Assembly: GCA_020429395.1 (NCBI GenBank)
Contig: JAGQLL010000002.1
Coordinates: 1 to 38,545 of the forward strand
Source of the DNA: Candidatus Dojkabacteria bacterium
GTDB lineage: Bacteria; Patescibacteriota; Dojkabacteria; B142; OLB20
Length of the DNA stretch: 38,545 nucleotides
Direction of reading: 5' to 3'
Shown here in pieces: positions 15,218 through 24,064 of this stretch (position 1 is its first letter; the number at the start of each line of letters is the position of its first letter). The notes below the pieces were generated by a model, which did not search any database, had not been told where the DNA came from, and worked only from the letters and a program-made list of their open reading frames with translations. Position numbers and translations under genes: made by a program.

Positions 15218-16488
15218 TGAAAAAATCGAACTATTCTGTAAACGAGTTTGAGTTAAAAAATAACTTATCAATAACCCTCATAAATGGCTTCGAAGTTCAA
15301 TCAGTAACTATTATGTTATTAGTTGGGGCTGGGTCTAGGCATGAGTCTGAGGACTTTTCAGGTTCTGCTCATTTTCTAGAGCATATGTTTTTCAAAGGGT
15401 CCTCAATGTATCCAAGTAGTAATAAGCTTGCTATGGCAATGGAAATGTTGGGTGGATTATCTAATGCATTTACATCATATGACTACACAGGTTATTACAT
15501 AAAAGTACCCCTTAAAAATTTCGACAAAGCTATCGAACTGATTGCGGATATAATTTTGAATCCAATATTTAAGCTTGAAGAATTCGAAAAAGAAAAAGGT
15601 GTAATAGAGGAAGAAATTAGAATGTATGACGATCTTCCCTCCGAAAAGATTAAAGATGAATTTAATAAAACATTATTCTTAGATCATCCTCTAGGCAGAA
15701 ATATCGCAGGCACGATTCAAACACTCGGGAATATCAAGATAGAAACAATCTCTGGTTTTAGGGACGAGAATTACTTTCCAAATAACATGCGATTGATTAT
15801 TGCCGGAGATTTGACTGTGAAACACGCTTTGCAATCTGCAGAGAAATATTTTGTACAGCTAAAGGATAAAAAAACTAAAGAAAAACAGATATTTAAGTCC
15901 ATCGAAAAGATTGGAGATTTATCTACAAAACATTTACATATCAAAAAGAAAACCGAGCAATCACATGTTGTAGTTGGAGGAATCTCTTATGAAAGAAATC
16001 ATTTATTAGAGTATCCTATGAAAGTAGGAATGACGCTATTGTCCGATGGGTTTGGTAGTAGATTATTCCAGAGTCTGAGAGAAAAACTTGGTATTGCTTA
16101 CTATATTGGTGGAGGCGTGGCAACATATGATGATCTTGGGAAATTTTATATACGAGCAGGAATCGCAAATAATTCAACTCAAAAAGGAGTTGATGAAATT
16201 CTGCAATCGTTTAAAGACTTGTCAGTGGGGACTTTTTCTCAAGAGGAATTAGATAGAGCAAAGAATTATCATATTTCCTCAATTCTCAATAATATTGAAA
16301 CTGGGGAAGACAAGGCAGGATGGTTTGGAATAACTTCAATACTAAACAAAAAACATAAAACACCAGAACAACAAATAAAAGAGATTGAATTAATTACAAA
16401 GGAAGAGGTAAAACAAGCATGGGAAGGGGTAGTGCGTGATAGTAATATTCTAGTAGCAATTATATCGGAGAAAGATATAAAATATTAG
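15217..16488 (+). CDS. M16 family zinc peptidase
   Basis: A processing-peptidase-like protease (pitrilysin superfamily). The inverted zinc motif HFLEH is at residues 52-56 within SAHFLEHMFFKGS. The downstream Glu ligand lies in GVIEEEIRMYDD near 128-139, so the catalytic N-domain looks intact. The C-terminal half contains GFGSRLFQSLREKLGIAYY, the conserved substrate-binding Arg-Tyr region of M16B proteins. Length (423) is typical. No signal peptide is seen. Translation is probably coupled to the membrane-protein gene through TAATG. Substrates are unknown. Confidence 0.93.
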   Translation: MKKSNYSVNEFELKNNLSITLINGFEVQSVTIMLLVGAGSRHESEDFSGSAHFLEHMFFKGSSMYPSSNKLAMAMEMLGGLSNAFTSYDYTGYYIKVPLKNFDKAIELIADIILNPIFKLEEFEKEKGVIEEEIRMYDDLPSEKIKDEFNKTLFLDHPLGRNIAGTIQTLGNIKIETISGFRDENYFPNNMRLIIAGDLTVKHALQSAEKYFVQLKDKKTKEKQIFKSIEKIGDLSTKHLHIKKKTEQSHVVVGGISYERNHLLEYPMKVGMTLLSDGFGSRLFQSLREKLGIAYYIGGGVATYDDLGKFYIRAGIANNSTQKGVDEILQSFKDLSVGTFSQEELDRAKNYHISSILNNIETGEDKAGWFGITSILNKKHKTPEQQIKEIELITKEEVKQAWEGVVRDSNILVAIISEKDIKY

Positions 16489-16524
16489 TACGAAATAACG
16501 TAACTTAGTTAATATTTTTGATCG

Positions 16525-17418
16525 ATGGATTTGTTTAGACACCCACATTCGCTAGGAGTATTACTTTTTGTAATGTCCTTTACATATTTCTCTTGGAGAA
16601 CATTCATAGGGGAATATAAATATGAAAAATTATTTGATTTCACTCTGTTGTATATATTTTTTGGGTTACTGACAGAACGGGTGCTATTCATTGTGACTAA
16701 CTGGATTGATTTGAGTAATTTAACTTGGTCTGTTGTAAACTTCACAAATACACTGCCGATAGCATTGTTTAATTTCGACAAGTTCTCAGGATTTTCTTTC
16801 GTTTACTTTTTTATTGGCGCGATTTTCGGAATAAGTCTCTATAATTGGATAAATAATATCCAAAGAGTCGGATATAATACACTAGACCGTATTACTAGAC
16901 TTTCGATATTATGTTTTCTACCTTTGGTAATTTTAGGTATTGTATTTACTTTCTTCAACATTAGAAACGGTGGAACAGAAATTGAAATAGCATTATTTAT
17001 ACCTTACATAATTAGACTATTCGAATTCGTACTACTTTTAGCATTCTTTAATTTCTTTAATAATTTCTGGTTGACCAAGAGTGGTCTATTCACAAGTCTC
17101 TCAGTATTGGTAATCACTATTGGTGAAATAATTATTGATTACCTTAGTCCGTCTTATCTTCCTAACTTTTTGGGAATATTAAATTACCAACAGATAATTG
17201 GTATTCTTTCAATAATTCTTTCAATAAACTTATTACTCACTTCAATCGCTACCTTGCAGGAGCAAGAAATAAGAAGGAAGTTGAAGCCACAAAAGCCCAC
17301 AATGAACAAGGGATTCGCAATATCTTTCGCTAATCGCAGAAGAGTCTCAAATCCCATCAATATAAAAATCAAAAACTTAACTACAAATAAGCGGAAGTTC
17401 CGCGACTCTATGAATTAA
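16525..17418 (+). CDS. Polytopic membrane protein, degenerate Lgt-like
   Basis: Predicted to have about seven membrane helices (roughly 8-27, 37-58, 90-108, 127-145, 157-180, 189-206, 221-242) and a basic C-terminal tail. The helix pattern and some residues follow prolipoprotein diacylglyceryl transferase: LTERVLFIV resembles IGARLGYVL, FSGFSFVYFFIGAIFG resembles GGLSFHGGLIGG, IPYIIRLFEFVLL resembles HPTQLYEALLL, and LNYQQIIGILSIIL resembles the final helix. Catalytic residues are missing: the GRIGNFINGE loop is replaced by LGIVFTFFNIRNGG, the SFHGG His is Val, and the C-terminal Arg and Glu positions are Glu201 and Asp205. It sits 2 nt before lspA, the next step of lipoprotein maturation. 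The homology call is tentative; it may be inactive or altered. Confidence 0.55.
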   Translation: MDLFRHPHSLGVLLFVMSFTYFSWRTFIGEYKYEKLFDFTLLYIFFGLLTERVLFIVTNWIDLSNLTWSVVNFTNTLPIALFNFDKFSGFSFVYFFIGAIFGISLYNWINNIQRVGYNTLDRITRLSILCFLPLVILGIVFTFFNIRNGGTEIEIALFIPYIIRLFEFVLLLAFFNFFNNFWLTKSGLFTSLSVLVITIGEIIIDYLSPSYLPNFLGILNYQQIIGILSIILSINLLLTSIATLQEQEIRRKLKPQKPTMNKGFAISFANRRRVSNPINIKIKNLTTNKRKFRDSMN

Positions 17419-17420
17419 CC

Positions 17421-17834
17421 ATGAAGATAGCATTGTTTATTCTATTCCTGGTAGATCGGGGACTGAAATTCTATTTCATCAATTACGGAAGTCACTTTTT
17501 AAATCTGGGAGTTGCTTTTGGTGCAATAAGCACTAAACCTAAATTGGTAATCATAATTCAACTCTTTATCACTTGTTTACTTATTCTCTATTTTTATAGA
17601 AATAATCTTGGGGAAAGGGTGAGATATTTTTTACTCGCGATTATTCTAGGTTCTATATCCAACTTGATAGATAGATTTATGTATAATGGAGTAGTCGATT
17701 ATATTGATCTATGGATATTCCCAAAGTTCAATCTGGCAGATATAATGGTTGTGCTAGGTGTTTTATTGCTAATTATTCTAGAATTAAATGAATATTTCAA
17801 AAACCTTAAAAGTCGAAGAATCCCAAGAGGGTAA
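17421..17834 (+). CDS. lspA: Lipoprotein signal peptidase (signal peptidase II), compact
   Basis: LspA is an aspartic protease in the membrane that cleaves the signal peptide of lipoproteins. The 137-residue protein is shorter than the usual 155-170. The conserved blocks are present: VDRGLK near 11-16, LNLGVAFGAI (the N.G.AFG block) at 27-36, GSISNLIDRFMYNGVVDYID at 77-96, and FNLADIMVVLG at 103-113. The catalytic Asp pair is D93 and D107. Shortening affects the N-terminal helix and the periplasmic loop. It is preceded by the Lgt-like gene (2-nt gap), and its end overlaps the pseudouridine synthase gene by 47 nt. Confidence 0.9.
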   Translation: MKIALFILFLVDRGLKFYFINYGSHFLNLGVAFGAISTKPKLVIIIQLFITCLLILYFYRNNLGERVRYFLLAIILGSISNLIDRFMYNGVVDYIDLWIFPKFNLADIMVVLGVLLLIILELNEYFKNLKSRRIPRG

Positions 17835-18708
17835 GAGATTGGATTTATTCCTCGCATTCAAATTTAACGATTTAACTAGATCGATAGTAAAGAAACAAAT
17901 AGAGTCAGGCAATGTCAGGGTAGAAAATGTGATTGAATATAGGCCTAACTATAAGGTCAGAAAAAACGACGAGATCAATTGTGACTTTGAAATTGAGGAA
18001 AAGGGAGGGAATGGAATCATACCGCAAGACATCCCTTTAAAAATAATATACGAAGACGAGAATTTAGTTGCTATAGATAAGCCTGTAGGTATGGTGGTAC
18101 ATCCTTCTACTTCAAACTGGGACTCCACTTTATTAAATGCTCTATTTTTCCGATATTCAGATTTATCAAAAGTTGGTGATTCAAAAAGATCAGGACTGAT
18201 TCATAGACTTGATAAGGATACATCTGGAATAGTTTTGGTTGGAAAAACGAATGAGGGTCTGTGGTATTACTCTAAATTGTTTGCAGAGAGAAAGATAGAA
18301 AAAACCTATCTGGCAGTTGTAAAGGGGGACTTCTATGAAAAATTTGGACCTATTGAACAGATAGTTGATAACTATTTGGGACGAAATCAAATAAACAGAA
18401 AAAAATTTGCCAAAGTTTCACCTAGTAAAGGCAAGAAAGCCATCACTGCTATCACCTTTTTAAGAACATTAGAATATCAAGGACAACCATACAGTCTTTT
18501 AAAGGTACAGCCAAAAACCGGTCGAACTCATCAAATACGAGTACATCTTTCGGAGTTAGGGTTTCCAATTCTAGGTGATGTTGTCTATGGCAAGGGCAAT
18601 GCATATCCACGACTTATGCTTCATGCTTGGAAATTGAAGTTGAAAATGTTAACAGGTGAACAAAAAGAATTAGAAGCTAAACCCGATGAATCATTTAACA
18701 ATTTGTAA
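17788..18708 (+). CDS. RluA/RluD-family pseudouridine synthase
   Basis: Converts uridines in rRNA (probably 23S) to pseudouridine. The N-terminal S4 RNA-binding domain covers residues ~10-65, beginning EGKRLDLFLA. The catalytic domain has VAIDKPVGMVVHPS at 94-107, HRLDKDTSG at 139-147 with catalytic Asp142, and KTGRTHQIRVHLSELGFPILGD split across the C-terminal part. Length (306) matches RluD. The start ATG at 17788 lies 47 nt inside lspA; it is kept because the S4 domain begins within ten residues and no later ATG would preserve it. The exact rRNA target cannot be read from sequence. Confidence 0.92.
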   Translation: MNISKTLKVEESQEGKRLDLFLAFKFNDLTRSIVKKQIESGNVRVENVIEYRPNYKVRKNDEINCDFEIEEKGGNGIIPQDIPLKIIYEDENLVAIDKPVGMVVHPSTSNWDSTLLNALFFRYSDLSKVGDSKRSGLIHRLDKDTSGIVLVGKTNEGLWYYSKLFAERKIEKTYLAVVKGDFYEKFGPIEQIVDNYLGRNQINRKKFAKVSPSKGKKAITAITFLRTLEYQGQPYSLLKVQPKTGRTHQIRVHLSELGFPILGDVVYGKGNAYPRLMLHAWKLKLKMLTGEQKELEAKPDESFNNL

Positions 18709-18716
18709 AGCTCACT

Positions 18717-19970
18717 ATGCTTGGCAGGAAATTATTTAGTCTTCGAAATAGAGTTAAACGGAACAAGACTACAAAGAATAAAAAGAATATCTCATCCGGT
18801 TATGTAATCTCTGGAATATTTTTTACTATACTATTAGCTTTTATCGCGCTAGTTTCCCCGGTAATAACCGCTATGGTAAAGTTTGAACCAAAGACTAACT
18901 ACCCAAACTTAGATGTTGAAAAATGGGATTACAACGAGAAATTTAAAGTACTCTTGGTTGGTCTGGATAAGAAAAGTGAGGAACACGTTTTTGTTGATGC
19001 AGTTGCTTTGTTAGTAGTGGATCCAAGCTATGATCAGGTCGGGATTATAAATATTAACCCAGATATTTTAGTTAATACTCCGTTAAATCAATCGCAAACA
19101 CCACTTCGACGAGGCTTAATGGATCTCGATGAAGGAAATGTAGTGCAATTGGCTGAGGAATTACTGGCGACAAAAATTGACAGATATTTGTATGTTGATA
19201 GCATATATTTTGAAGAGATGTCGAAGTTTACCAAAACAATATATGTGGAAAATTTTAATGAGGTGGAAGATGTCGATGTCTATGCTGAAGATAGTTCGTC
19301 AAGATGGCAGAAGGGCAGGCATAGCGTGCAAAGTGCGCAAATTGTGAACTATATAAAAAGCGATAGTGATGGAGAAGACAAACAACTAGAGAGACAGTTA
19401 GAGTTGTATAAGAGGTATGTTCAAAGTATAGATCTTGTAAAAGTGGCATTGGGAACTCAAGAAGCTTTAAATATTCTTCAAGATAATATAAGTACGAATT
19501 TGTCGCGAAATGAGATTTATTACCTCTACTATTATTTAAGATCTATTCCACCTTCGTCATATAATTACGCTGTAACTAAAAGTGATATACTATCGGAAGT
19601 AGGACGTACTGGAGTTTATAATGTATTCAGAGTAAATGAGGCGCAACTCGATTATCAGACGAACTCAATATTAGAGAATAAGCAGACTGTTCTTGAGCAA
19701 ACAACGATTGAAATCTTGAATGCGAGTGGACAATCCGGAAAAGCAAGACAATTTTCCAGATGGGTTGGAAATGCAGGTTTGGAAGTTATTCACGTGGGTA
19801 ATGCCCCTTTTGCAAGTGAGGATACAGTAATATATGCACCAAACCCTAATGAATATCCAAATTCTTTTCAAAACTTGAAAGAAATTTTCGGACTAGATGC
19901 TAAAATTGTTGAAGAGGAGTATGATTATAGACATATTGGCAAGATAGTTGTCATTATTGGAGATTCATAA
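18717..19970 (+). CDS. LCP-like (LytR-CpsA-Psr) protein with LytR_C domain, divergent
   Basis: LCP proteins attach glycopolymers to peptidoglycan outside the membrane. This 417-residue protein has a basic cytoplasmic N-terminus and one membrane helix (~28-52). An LCP-like domain starts at KFKVLLVGLD (~75-84), and the C-terminal LytR_C domain begins near 329 (TTIEILNASGQSGKARQFS). The LCP core is eroded: the usual RTDT is VDAVA, the SIPRD strand is NINPD, and the later YxRxR region reads NYIKSDSDGEDKQLERQ. These positions normally bind pyrophosphate or metal, so catalysis is doubtful. It follows the pseudouridine synthase by 8 nt. Alternatively it may be a binding or scaffold member of the family. 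Confidence 0.72.
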   Translation: MLGRKLFSLRNRVKRNKTTKNKKNISSGYVISGIFFTILLAFIALVSPVITAMVKFEPKTNYPNLDVEKWDYNEKFKVLLVGLDKKSEEHVFVDAVALLVVDPSYDQVGIININPDILVNTPLNQSQTPLRRGLMDLDEGNVVQLAEELLATKIDRYLYVDSIYFEEMSKFTKTIYVENFNEVEDVDVYAEDSSSRWQKGRHSVQSAQIVNYIKSDSDGEDKQLERQLELYKRYVQSIDLVKVALGTQEALNILQDNISTNLSRNEIYYLYYYLRSIPPSSYNYAVTKSDILSEVGRTGVYNVFRVNEAQLDYQTNSILENKQTVLEQTTIEILNASGQSGKARQFSRWVGNAGLEVIHVGNAPFASEDTVIYAPNPNEYPNSFQNLKEIFGLDAKIVEEEYDYRHIGKIVVIIGDS

Positions 19971-19995
19971 ATATATTATTTTTTAAGTAATTTAC

Positions 19996-20787
19996 ATGTC
20001 GGGACACTCAAAATGGGCGAAGATTAAAAGGCAAAAAGGAGTTAATGATGTTAGAAGAGGCAATCTTTTTACTAAACTCGCTAAAAACATCACACTAGCA
20101 GCAAAAGAGGGTGGAGGAGATATCGGAATGAACTTTACACTTAGGTTGGCCGTTGATAAGGCAAAAGTTGCCAACATGCCTTCTGACAACATACAAAGAG
20201 CGATTGATAAGGGAACTGGAAAAGGCTCTGAGGGGATTACTTATCACAGGGTAACGTACGAAGCGCTTGGTCCGGGGGGAATTGCTGTTTTGGTAGATTG
20301 TCAGACTGATAACACCAATAGGACAGTTTCTGAAGTTAGAAACATGATTGAAACAAATGGTGGAAAGATGGCATCAACGGGAAGTATTTCGTGGCAATTT
20401 ACCGAAAAGGGGTTGATCATTGTGGGTCTCACAAAAGTCCTGCCCAGTAAGCAATTTGGTAAGGATGAGGAGATAGTAAAGGTTGATGCAGATGAAGCAG
20501 AGATAGAACTTTTTGATACGGAAGGGATAGAGGATTTAAACAGAGTGGAATGGTTGGTAGATGATGTGGAAGTAGATGCTTTTGAATTAATAACAGTAAA
20601 AGAAGATTTCAGTAAAGTATTGAAAAGTATTGAGCAGTTAAACTTTAAAATTTTGTCAGCAGAGTTAGTTAAGGTGCCAAATGAGAAAGTGGAAGTTGAT
20701 GATGATAAAACTCTTGATAAAATAAATGCGTTTATACAAAATTTGGAAGAACACGATGATGTAGATTCAGTTTGGACAAATAATTAG
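19996..20787 (+). CDS. yebC: YebC/PmpR family protein
   Basis: A conserved cytoplasmic protein, long annotated as a transcriptional regulator and more recently linked to relief of ribosome stalling at proline runs. The 263-residue protein starts with the hallmark MSGHSKWAKIKRQKGVNDVR. LFTKLAKNITLAAKEGGGD, PSDNIQRAIDKGTG and YEALGPGGIAVLVDCQTDN follow. C-terminal domains are complete, with an acidic insertion near 160-190. It is directly upstream of ruvC (8-nt gap), the classical yebC-ruvC-ruvA-ruvB order. Confidence 0.95.
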   Translation: MSGHSKWAKIKRQKGVNDVRRGNLFTKLAKNITLAAKEGGGDIGMNFTLRLAVDKAKVANMPSDNIQRAIDKGTGKGSEGITYHRVTYEALGPGGIAVLVDCQTDNTNRTVSEVRNMIETNGGKMASTGSISWQFTEKGLIIVGLTKVLPSKQFGKDEEIVKVDADEAEIELFDTEGIEDLNRVEWLVDDVEVDAFELITVKEDFSKVLKSIEQLNFKILSAELVKVPNEKVEVDDDKTLDKINAFIQNLEEHDDVDSVWTNN

Positions 20788-20795
20788 TTATACAC

Positions 20796-21305
20796 ATGGG
20801 TATATTAGTAAAACCTGGAGTAAGTGAAAGAGTAATTTCGATCGATTGTGGAACAGCCATTACAGGTTGGGCGATTATAGACAAAAAGGGTAATAATTTA
20901 ACACACATTGCAAGTGGTGCAATACAAACAAGTAAAAATACTGATATGTCTTTGAGACTTAAACACATTTTCGAAGAATTGAACGAGCTTATACAAGAAT
21001 TTAGCCCTGTTACTATGGCTATTGAGGATCTATTTTTCTTTAAAAACCAAAAAACTATCGTCACTGTGAGCCAAGCAAGAGGAGTGATAATTCTTGCAGG
21101 TGTCGCAAATAACCTGGGGGTTTTTAATTACACTCCATTGCAGGTCAAATCAGCTGTTACAGGATTTGGTAGAGCGGAGAAGGATCAAGTTGCTTTTATG
21201 GTAGGAAGGATACTTAAATTAAAAGATATTCCAACACTTGACGACGTTACAGACGCCATAGCCGTTGGGATATGTCATTTAAATACAAATCATCATGTTC
21301 GCTAA
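20796..21305 (+). CDS. ruvC: Holliday junction resolvase RuvC
   Basis: RuvC is the dimeric endonuclease that cuts Holliday junctions. Catalytic acids are visible: D17 in ISIDCGTAITGW, E77 in AIEDLFF, and D150 and D153 in LDDVTDAIAVGICH. The FFKNQKT and VSQARGV segments of the family follow E77. The N-terminus is about nine residues longer than typical (MGILVKPGVSERVISIDCG), but no better start is available. The 169-residue length is normal. Its end overlaps ruvA by 11 nt. Confidence 0.95.
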   Translation: MGILVKPGVSERVISIDCGTAITGWAIIDKKGNNLTHIASGAIQTSKNTDMSLRLKHIFEELNELIQEFSPVTMAIEDLFFFKNQKTIVTVSQARGVIILAGVANNLGVFNYTPLQVKSAVTGFGRAEKDQVAFMVGRILKLKDIPTLDDVTDAIAVGICHLNTNHHVR

Positions 21306-21873
21306 ATTAAAAGGTACAATTTCAGATATATTTGCAGACTTCATAATATTGGATGTGGGAAATGTAGGGTACAGGGTTGAAACTGTACAGAACGAATTTT
21401 TAGTTGGTGAAGAAAAGTCATTCTTCATTTATACCCACGTTAGAGAAAATGAGATACGGCTCTTTGGTTTAAATACAAAAAACGAATATTTACTTTTCGT
21501 TGATTTGATAGGTATATCAGGGGTTGGTCCTAAGTTGGCACAAAATATACTCAAGCAAATACCTTACGCATCAATAATGTCCGCGATTGCCGATAAAAAT
21601 ATTGATACACTTTTAGTAAAAGGAGTAGGGAAGAAAACAGCCCAGAGAATTATAATAGATATGACTTCCAAGTTAGAAAAATATACCTGGGATGGTGCCT
21701 CAAGTCAGAATAACTTAACTCCCGAGTTTAAAAACCAGGCGCAGCAAGCATTATTAAGCTTGGGATTAAGTAAGGATGAAATCAAAGATATAATAAAAGA
21801 ATATGGTTTAAATCATACCGAGGAAAAGCTAGAATTATTAGTTAAGTTCGCATTAAAATTCATAAACAAATAA
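21295..21873 (+). CDS. ruvA: Holliday junction DNA helicase subunit RuvA
   Basis: RuvA binds four-way junctions and loads the RuvB motor. The N-terminal OB domain begins MFAKLKGTISDIFADFIILD and includes YTHVRENEIRLFGL. The helix-hairpin-helix region includes LIGISGVGPKLAQNIL and VKGVGKKTAQRIIID. The C-terminal RuvB-contact domain is QAQQALLSLGLSKDEI onward. The 192 residues are typical. The start lies 11 nt inside ruvC, and the stop shares one base with the ruvB ATG (TAATG), a sign of strong translational coupling. Confidence 0.96.
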   Translation: MFAKLKGTISDIFADFIILDVGNVGYRVETVQNEFLVGEEKSFFIYTHVRENEIRLFGLNTKNEYLLFVDLIGISGVGPKLAQNILKQIPYASIMSAIADKNIDTLLVKGVGKKTAQRIIIDMTSKLEKYTWDGASSQNNLTPEFKNQAQQALLSLGLSKDEIKDIIKEYGLNHTEEKLELLVKFALKFINK

Positions 21874-22865
21874 TGAATGATAGTATTACAAATGCAGAAT
21901 CGGAGAGTGATGAGGAGTTTGTACTCTTTGATAGATCTCTACGACCCAAACTTTTCAAGGATGTAATTGGTAGAAAGCGCGAAGTTGATAATCTCAAGAT
22001 TCTTATTGATGCTGCTAATATGCGAAATGAGCCGATAGATCATGTTCTTTTACATGGTCCACCTGGTTTAGGCAAAACTTCACTTGCATATGTTATAGCA
22101 AATGAAGCAAATGTACCTATATATACTACCTCTGGTCCAGCCATTGAGAGAAAGGCTGATTTAGCAGCTATACTTAGCAACCTAGAGGATAAGGCTATTT
22201 TATTTATTGATGAGATTCATAGATTAAATAGATCATTAGAAGAAATTTTGTATTCAGCTATGGAGGATAGCACAATTGATATAGTTATTGGTAAAGGACC
22301 TTCTGCAAGGACACTCAAGTTAGAATTAAATAAATTTTCATTGATCGGAGCGACGACTCGAGTAGGTATGTTAAGTTCCCCATTAAGAGATAGGTTTGGG
22401 GTTGATATGCATTTGGATTATTATGGTTATGAAGATCTGGCTTTATTAATCAGGCAAAAAGCAAAAATGTTAGACATTGTTATCGACGATAAAGCTTCAG
22501 AGGAAATTGCGAAAAGATCAAGAAGAACACCCAGGATTGCTCAACGATTATTAAAAAGAGTTCGGGACTACGCTCAGAGTAATTCAAATAGTGTCATAGA
22601 CGTTAAGTCTGTAACAGAAACTTTAAATATGTTAGGTATTGATAATTTTGGACTTGATAGTCTCGATAAGAAGATTTTGCAAGTCATGGTGAAGAACTTC
22701 AAAGGCGGCCCTGTAGGCATCAATACAATCGCTGCATCTTTGTCTGAAGATCGTGATACAATCGAGAATGTTTATGAACCGTTTCTATTAAAAGAGGGTT
22801 TTATTATGAGAACGGCTCGGGGTAGGGTAGTTACTGAAAAAGTTTATGAAATTTTAGACTTATAA
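21873..22865 (+). CDS. ruvB: Holliday junction DNA helicase RuvB
   Basis: RuvB is the AAA+ hexameric motor of branch migration. Walker A GPPGLGKTS is at residues 62-70 and Walker B is LFIDEIHR. Sensor 1 is GATTRVGMLSSPLRDRFG, with the arginine-finger region in LRDRFG. The C-terminal winged-helix domain contains GGPVGINTIAASLSEDRDTIE and EPFLLKEGFI. The 330-residue length matches the family. It is the last ruv gene, with the DUF5656-like gene 1 nt downstream. Confidence 0.97.
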   Translation: MNDSITNAESESDEEFVLFDRSLRPKLFKDVIGRKREVDNLKILIDAANMRNEPIDHVLLHGPPGLGKTSLAYVIANEANVPIYTTSGPAIERKADLAAILSNLEDKAILFIDEIHRLNRSLEEILYSAMEDSTIDIVIGKGPSARTLKLELNKFSLIGATTRVGMLSSPLRDRFGVDMHLDYYGYEDLALLIRQKAKMLDIVIDDKASEEIAKRSRRTPRIAQRLLKRVRDYAQSNSNSVIDVKSVTETLNMLGIDNFGLDSLDKKILQVMVKNFKGGPVGINTIAASLSEDRDTIENVYEPFLLKEGFIMRTARGRVVTEKVYEILDL

Positions 22866-22866
22866 A

Positions 22867-23694
22867 ATGCCAAAAATAAACACAAGATCAAGGATAATGA
22901 TAACAACGTCGTTACTTACGTTTTTATTTCTCGTAATTCAACAATTCGATTTCCGTACTATTTGGCCTATAAATCTCAGTTTCGATCCTATTAAGCCATT
23001 CATACTAAGTTTTTTTGCTTATGTTCTATGTTATTGGGTACTTCATTTCAAGGTATCTGGCGAGAGATTTGTAACTATCTTACTATTTCCAGCTATTACC
23101 GTTTTTGCGCTATCACTTCTGTCCGAGATCTTAGTGGCAGGCATACTTTCCGAATTCGGACAACTAGGACTTGTGCTTATTAGCACAATTGTGTTTTGGA
23201 TCTTTGTCTATATTACATTCCTCACAGTTAACGTTTTAAATGTTTCGTATATTCGAGAAATTCCTTTAGGTCAAGCGGGTAGGGCATCGCAGTTTATTCT
23301 AACGATGATTATTGCATATATAAGTTTCTTTTTGGTTTTCAGTAATGATATTTTCCTGGTTTTTAGAGAACTTTTCATATTGTTAGAAACATTTCTGTTG
23401 GTATACATTACACTTTGGACGATCAAGATCTCGAAACGACAAAGAATCATTGCGTCTCTTAACATTGGTGTACTAATTGCATTGCTAACCTTTATCTTGA
23501 GTCTCTGGCCAATTAATTCAACATATATCGCATTAGTACTAATTCTAGTATTTTATGTTTGTCTCGGAATAGCCCTTGAAATAAGGGAATTCATAAGTCA
23601 GTTTATTTGGGTTGAATACGTTTCGTTATTGGTTCTCATCTTCGTAATGTTATTTCTATTGGCAGAGTGGGGGATAAACGGTCACCTTCTCTAA
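22867..23694 (+). CDS. Polytopic membrane protein, DUF5656-like
   Basis: Unknown function. The 275-residue protein is almost wholly hydrophobic, with about eight membrane helices and short loops. VNVLNVSYIREIPLGQAGRA around residues 121-140 recalls the N.F.V..IR.IPL.RAA signature of DUF5656, a family I associate with CPR genomes; this is a memory-based match. It starts 1 nt after ruvB, so it is presumably the tail of the yebC-ruvCAB operon. No enzymatic motif is visible. Confidence 0.62.
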   Translation: MPKINTRSRIMITTSLLTFLFLVIQQFDFRTIWPINLSFDPIKPFILSFFAYVLCYWVLHFKVSGERFVTILLFPAITVFALSLLSEILVAGILSEFGQLGLVLISTIVFWIFVYITFLTVNVLNVSYIREIPLGQAGRASQFILTMIIAYISFFLVFSNDIFLVFRELFILLETFLLVYITLWTIKISKRQRIIASLNIGVLIALLTFILSLWPINSTYIALVLILVFYVCLGIALEIREFISQFIWVEYVSLLVLIFVMLFLLAEWGINGHLL

Positions 23695-23927
23695 GGCCTT
23701 GTAAATTACTCTATCATTCCCATAAATAGAAATCTTTGTAACCAATATTTCCCGGAGCAATCTAATAGTAGGGTAAACCAGGAATATTAATAAATCCGAA
23801 TATGTTTATGCGTAGTAATGAAATAATATTTTTATACATATTATAGGTGAAATAGCACTATATAGAAACTGAGTATAATAACCCTTATATGCAATTAACG
23901 ATAGAATAAGGCGGAGAAGTGGGTATA

Positions 23928-23955
23928 TTGCTATTTAATTCTAATTAGTTATAAT
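23928..23955 (+). promoter_or_regulatory. Candidate promoter of the tyrosine recombinase gene
   Basis: TTGCTA (23928-23933) and a perfect TATAAT (23950-23955) are spaced by 16 nt. Transcription starting near 23962 would give a leader of about 130 nt, unusually long for this compact window. Confidence 0.5.
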
Positions 23956-24003
23956 ATTTTTAATTCTTATATTATTACTGTTACTTTTAATTTTTAGTAG
24001 TTT

Positions 24004-24064
24004 CTGAGATTAAGGTTTTTATTATCTCGGATCTCGGATCACCTTTATTTCCGGGAGTTCTCCC
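24004..24064 (+). promoter_or_regulatory. Structured leader before the recombinase gene
   Basis: CTGAGAT (24004-24010) can pair with either of two tandem ATCTCGG copies (24024-24030 and 24031-24037), giving two alternative 7-bp stems with one G-U pair. A separate GGGAG-TT-CTCCC hairpin is at 24053-24064. The start codon lies about 29 nt further on, after AAAGAGGG. No known riboswitch class is recognised. Confidence 0.35.
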
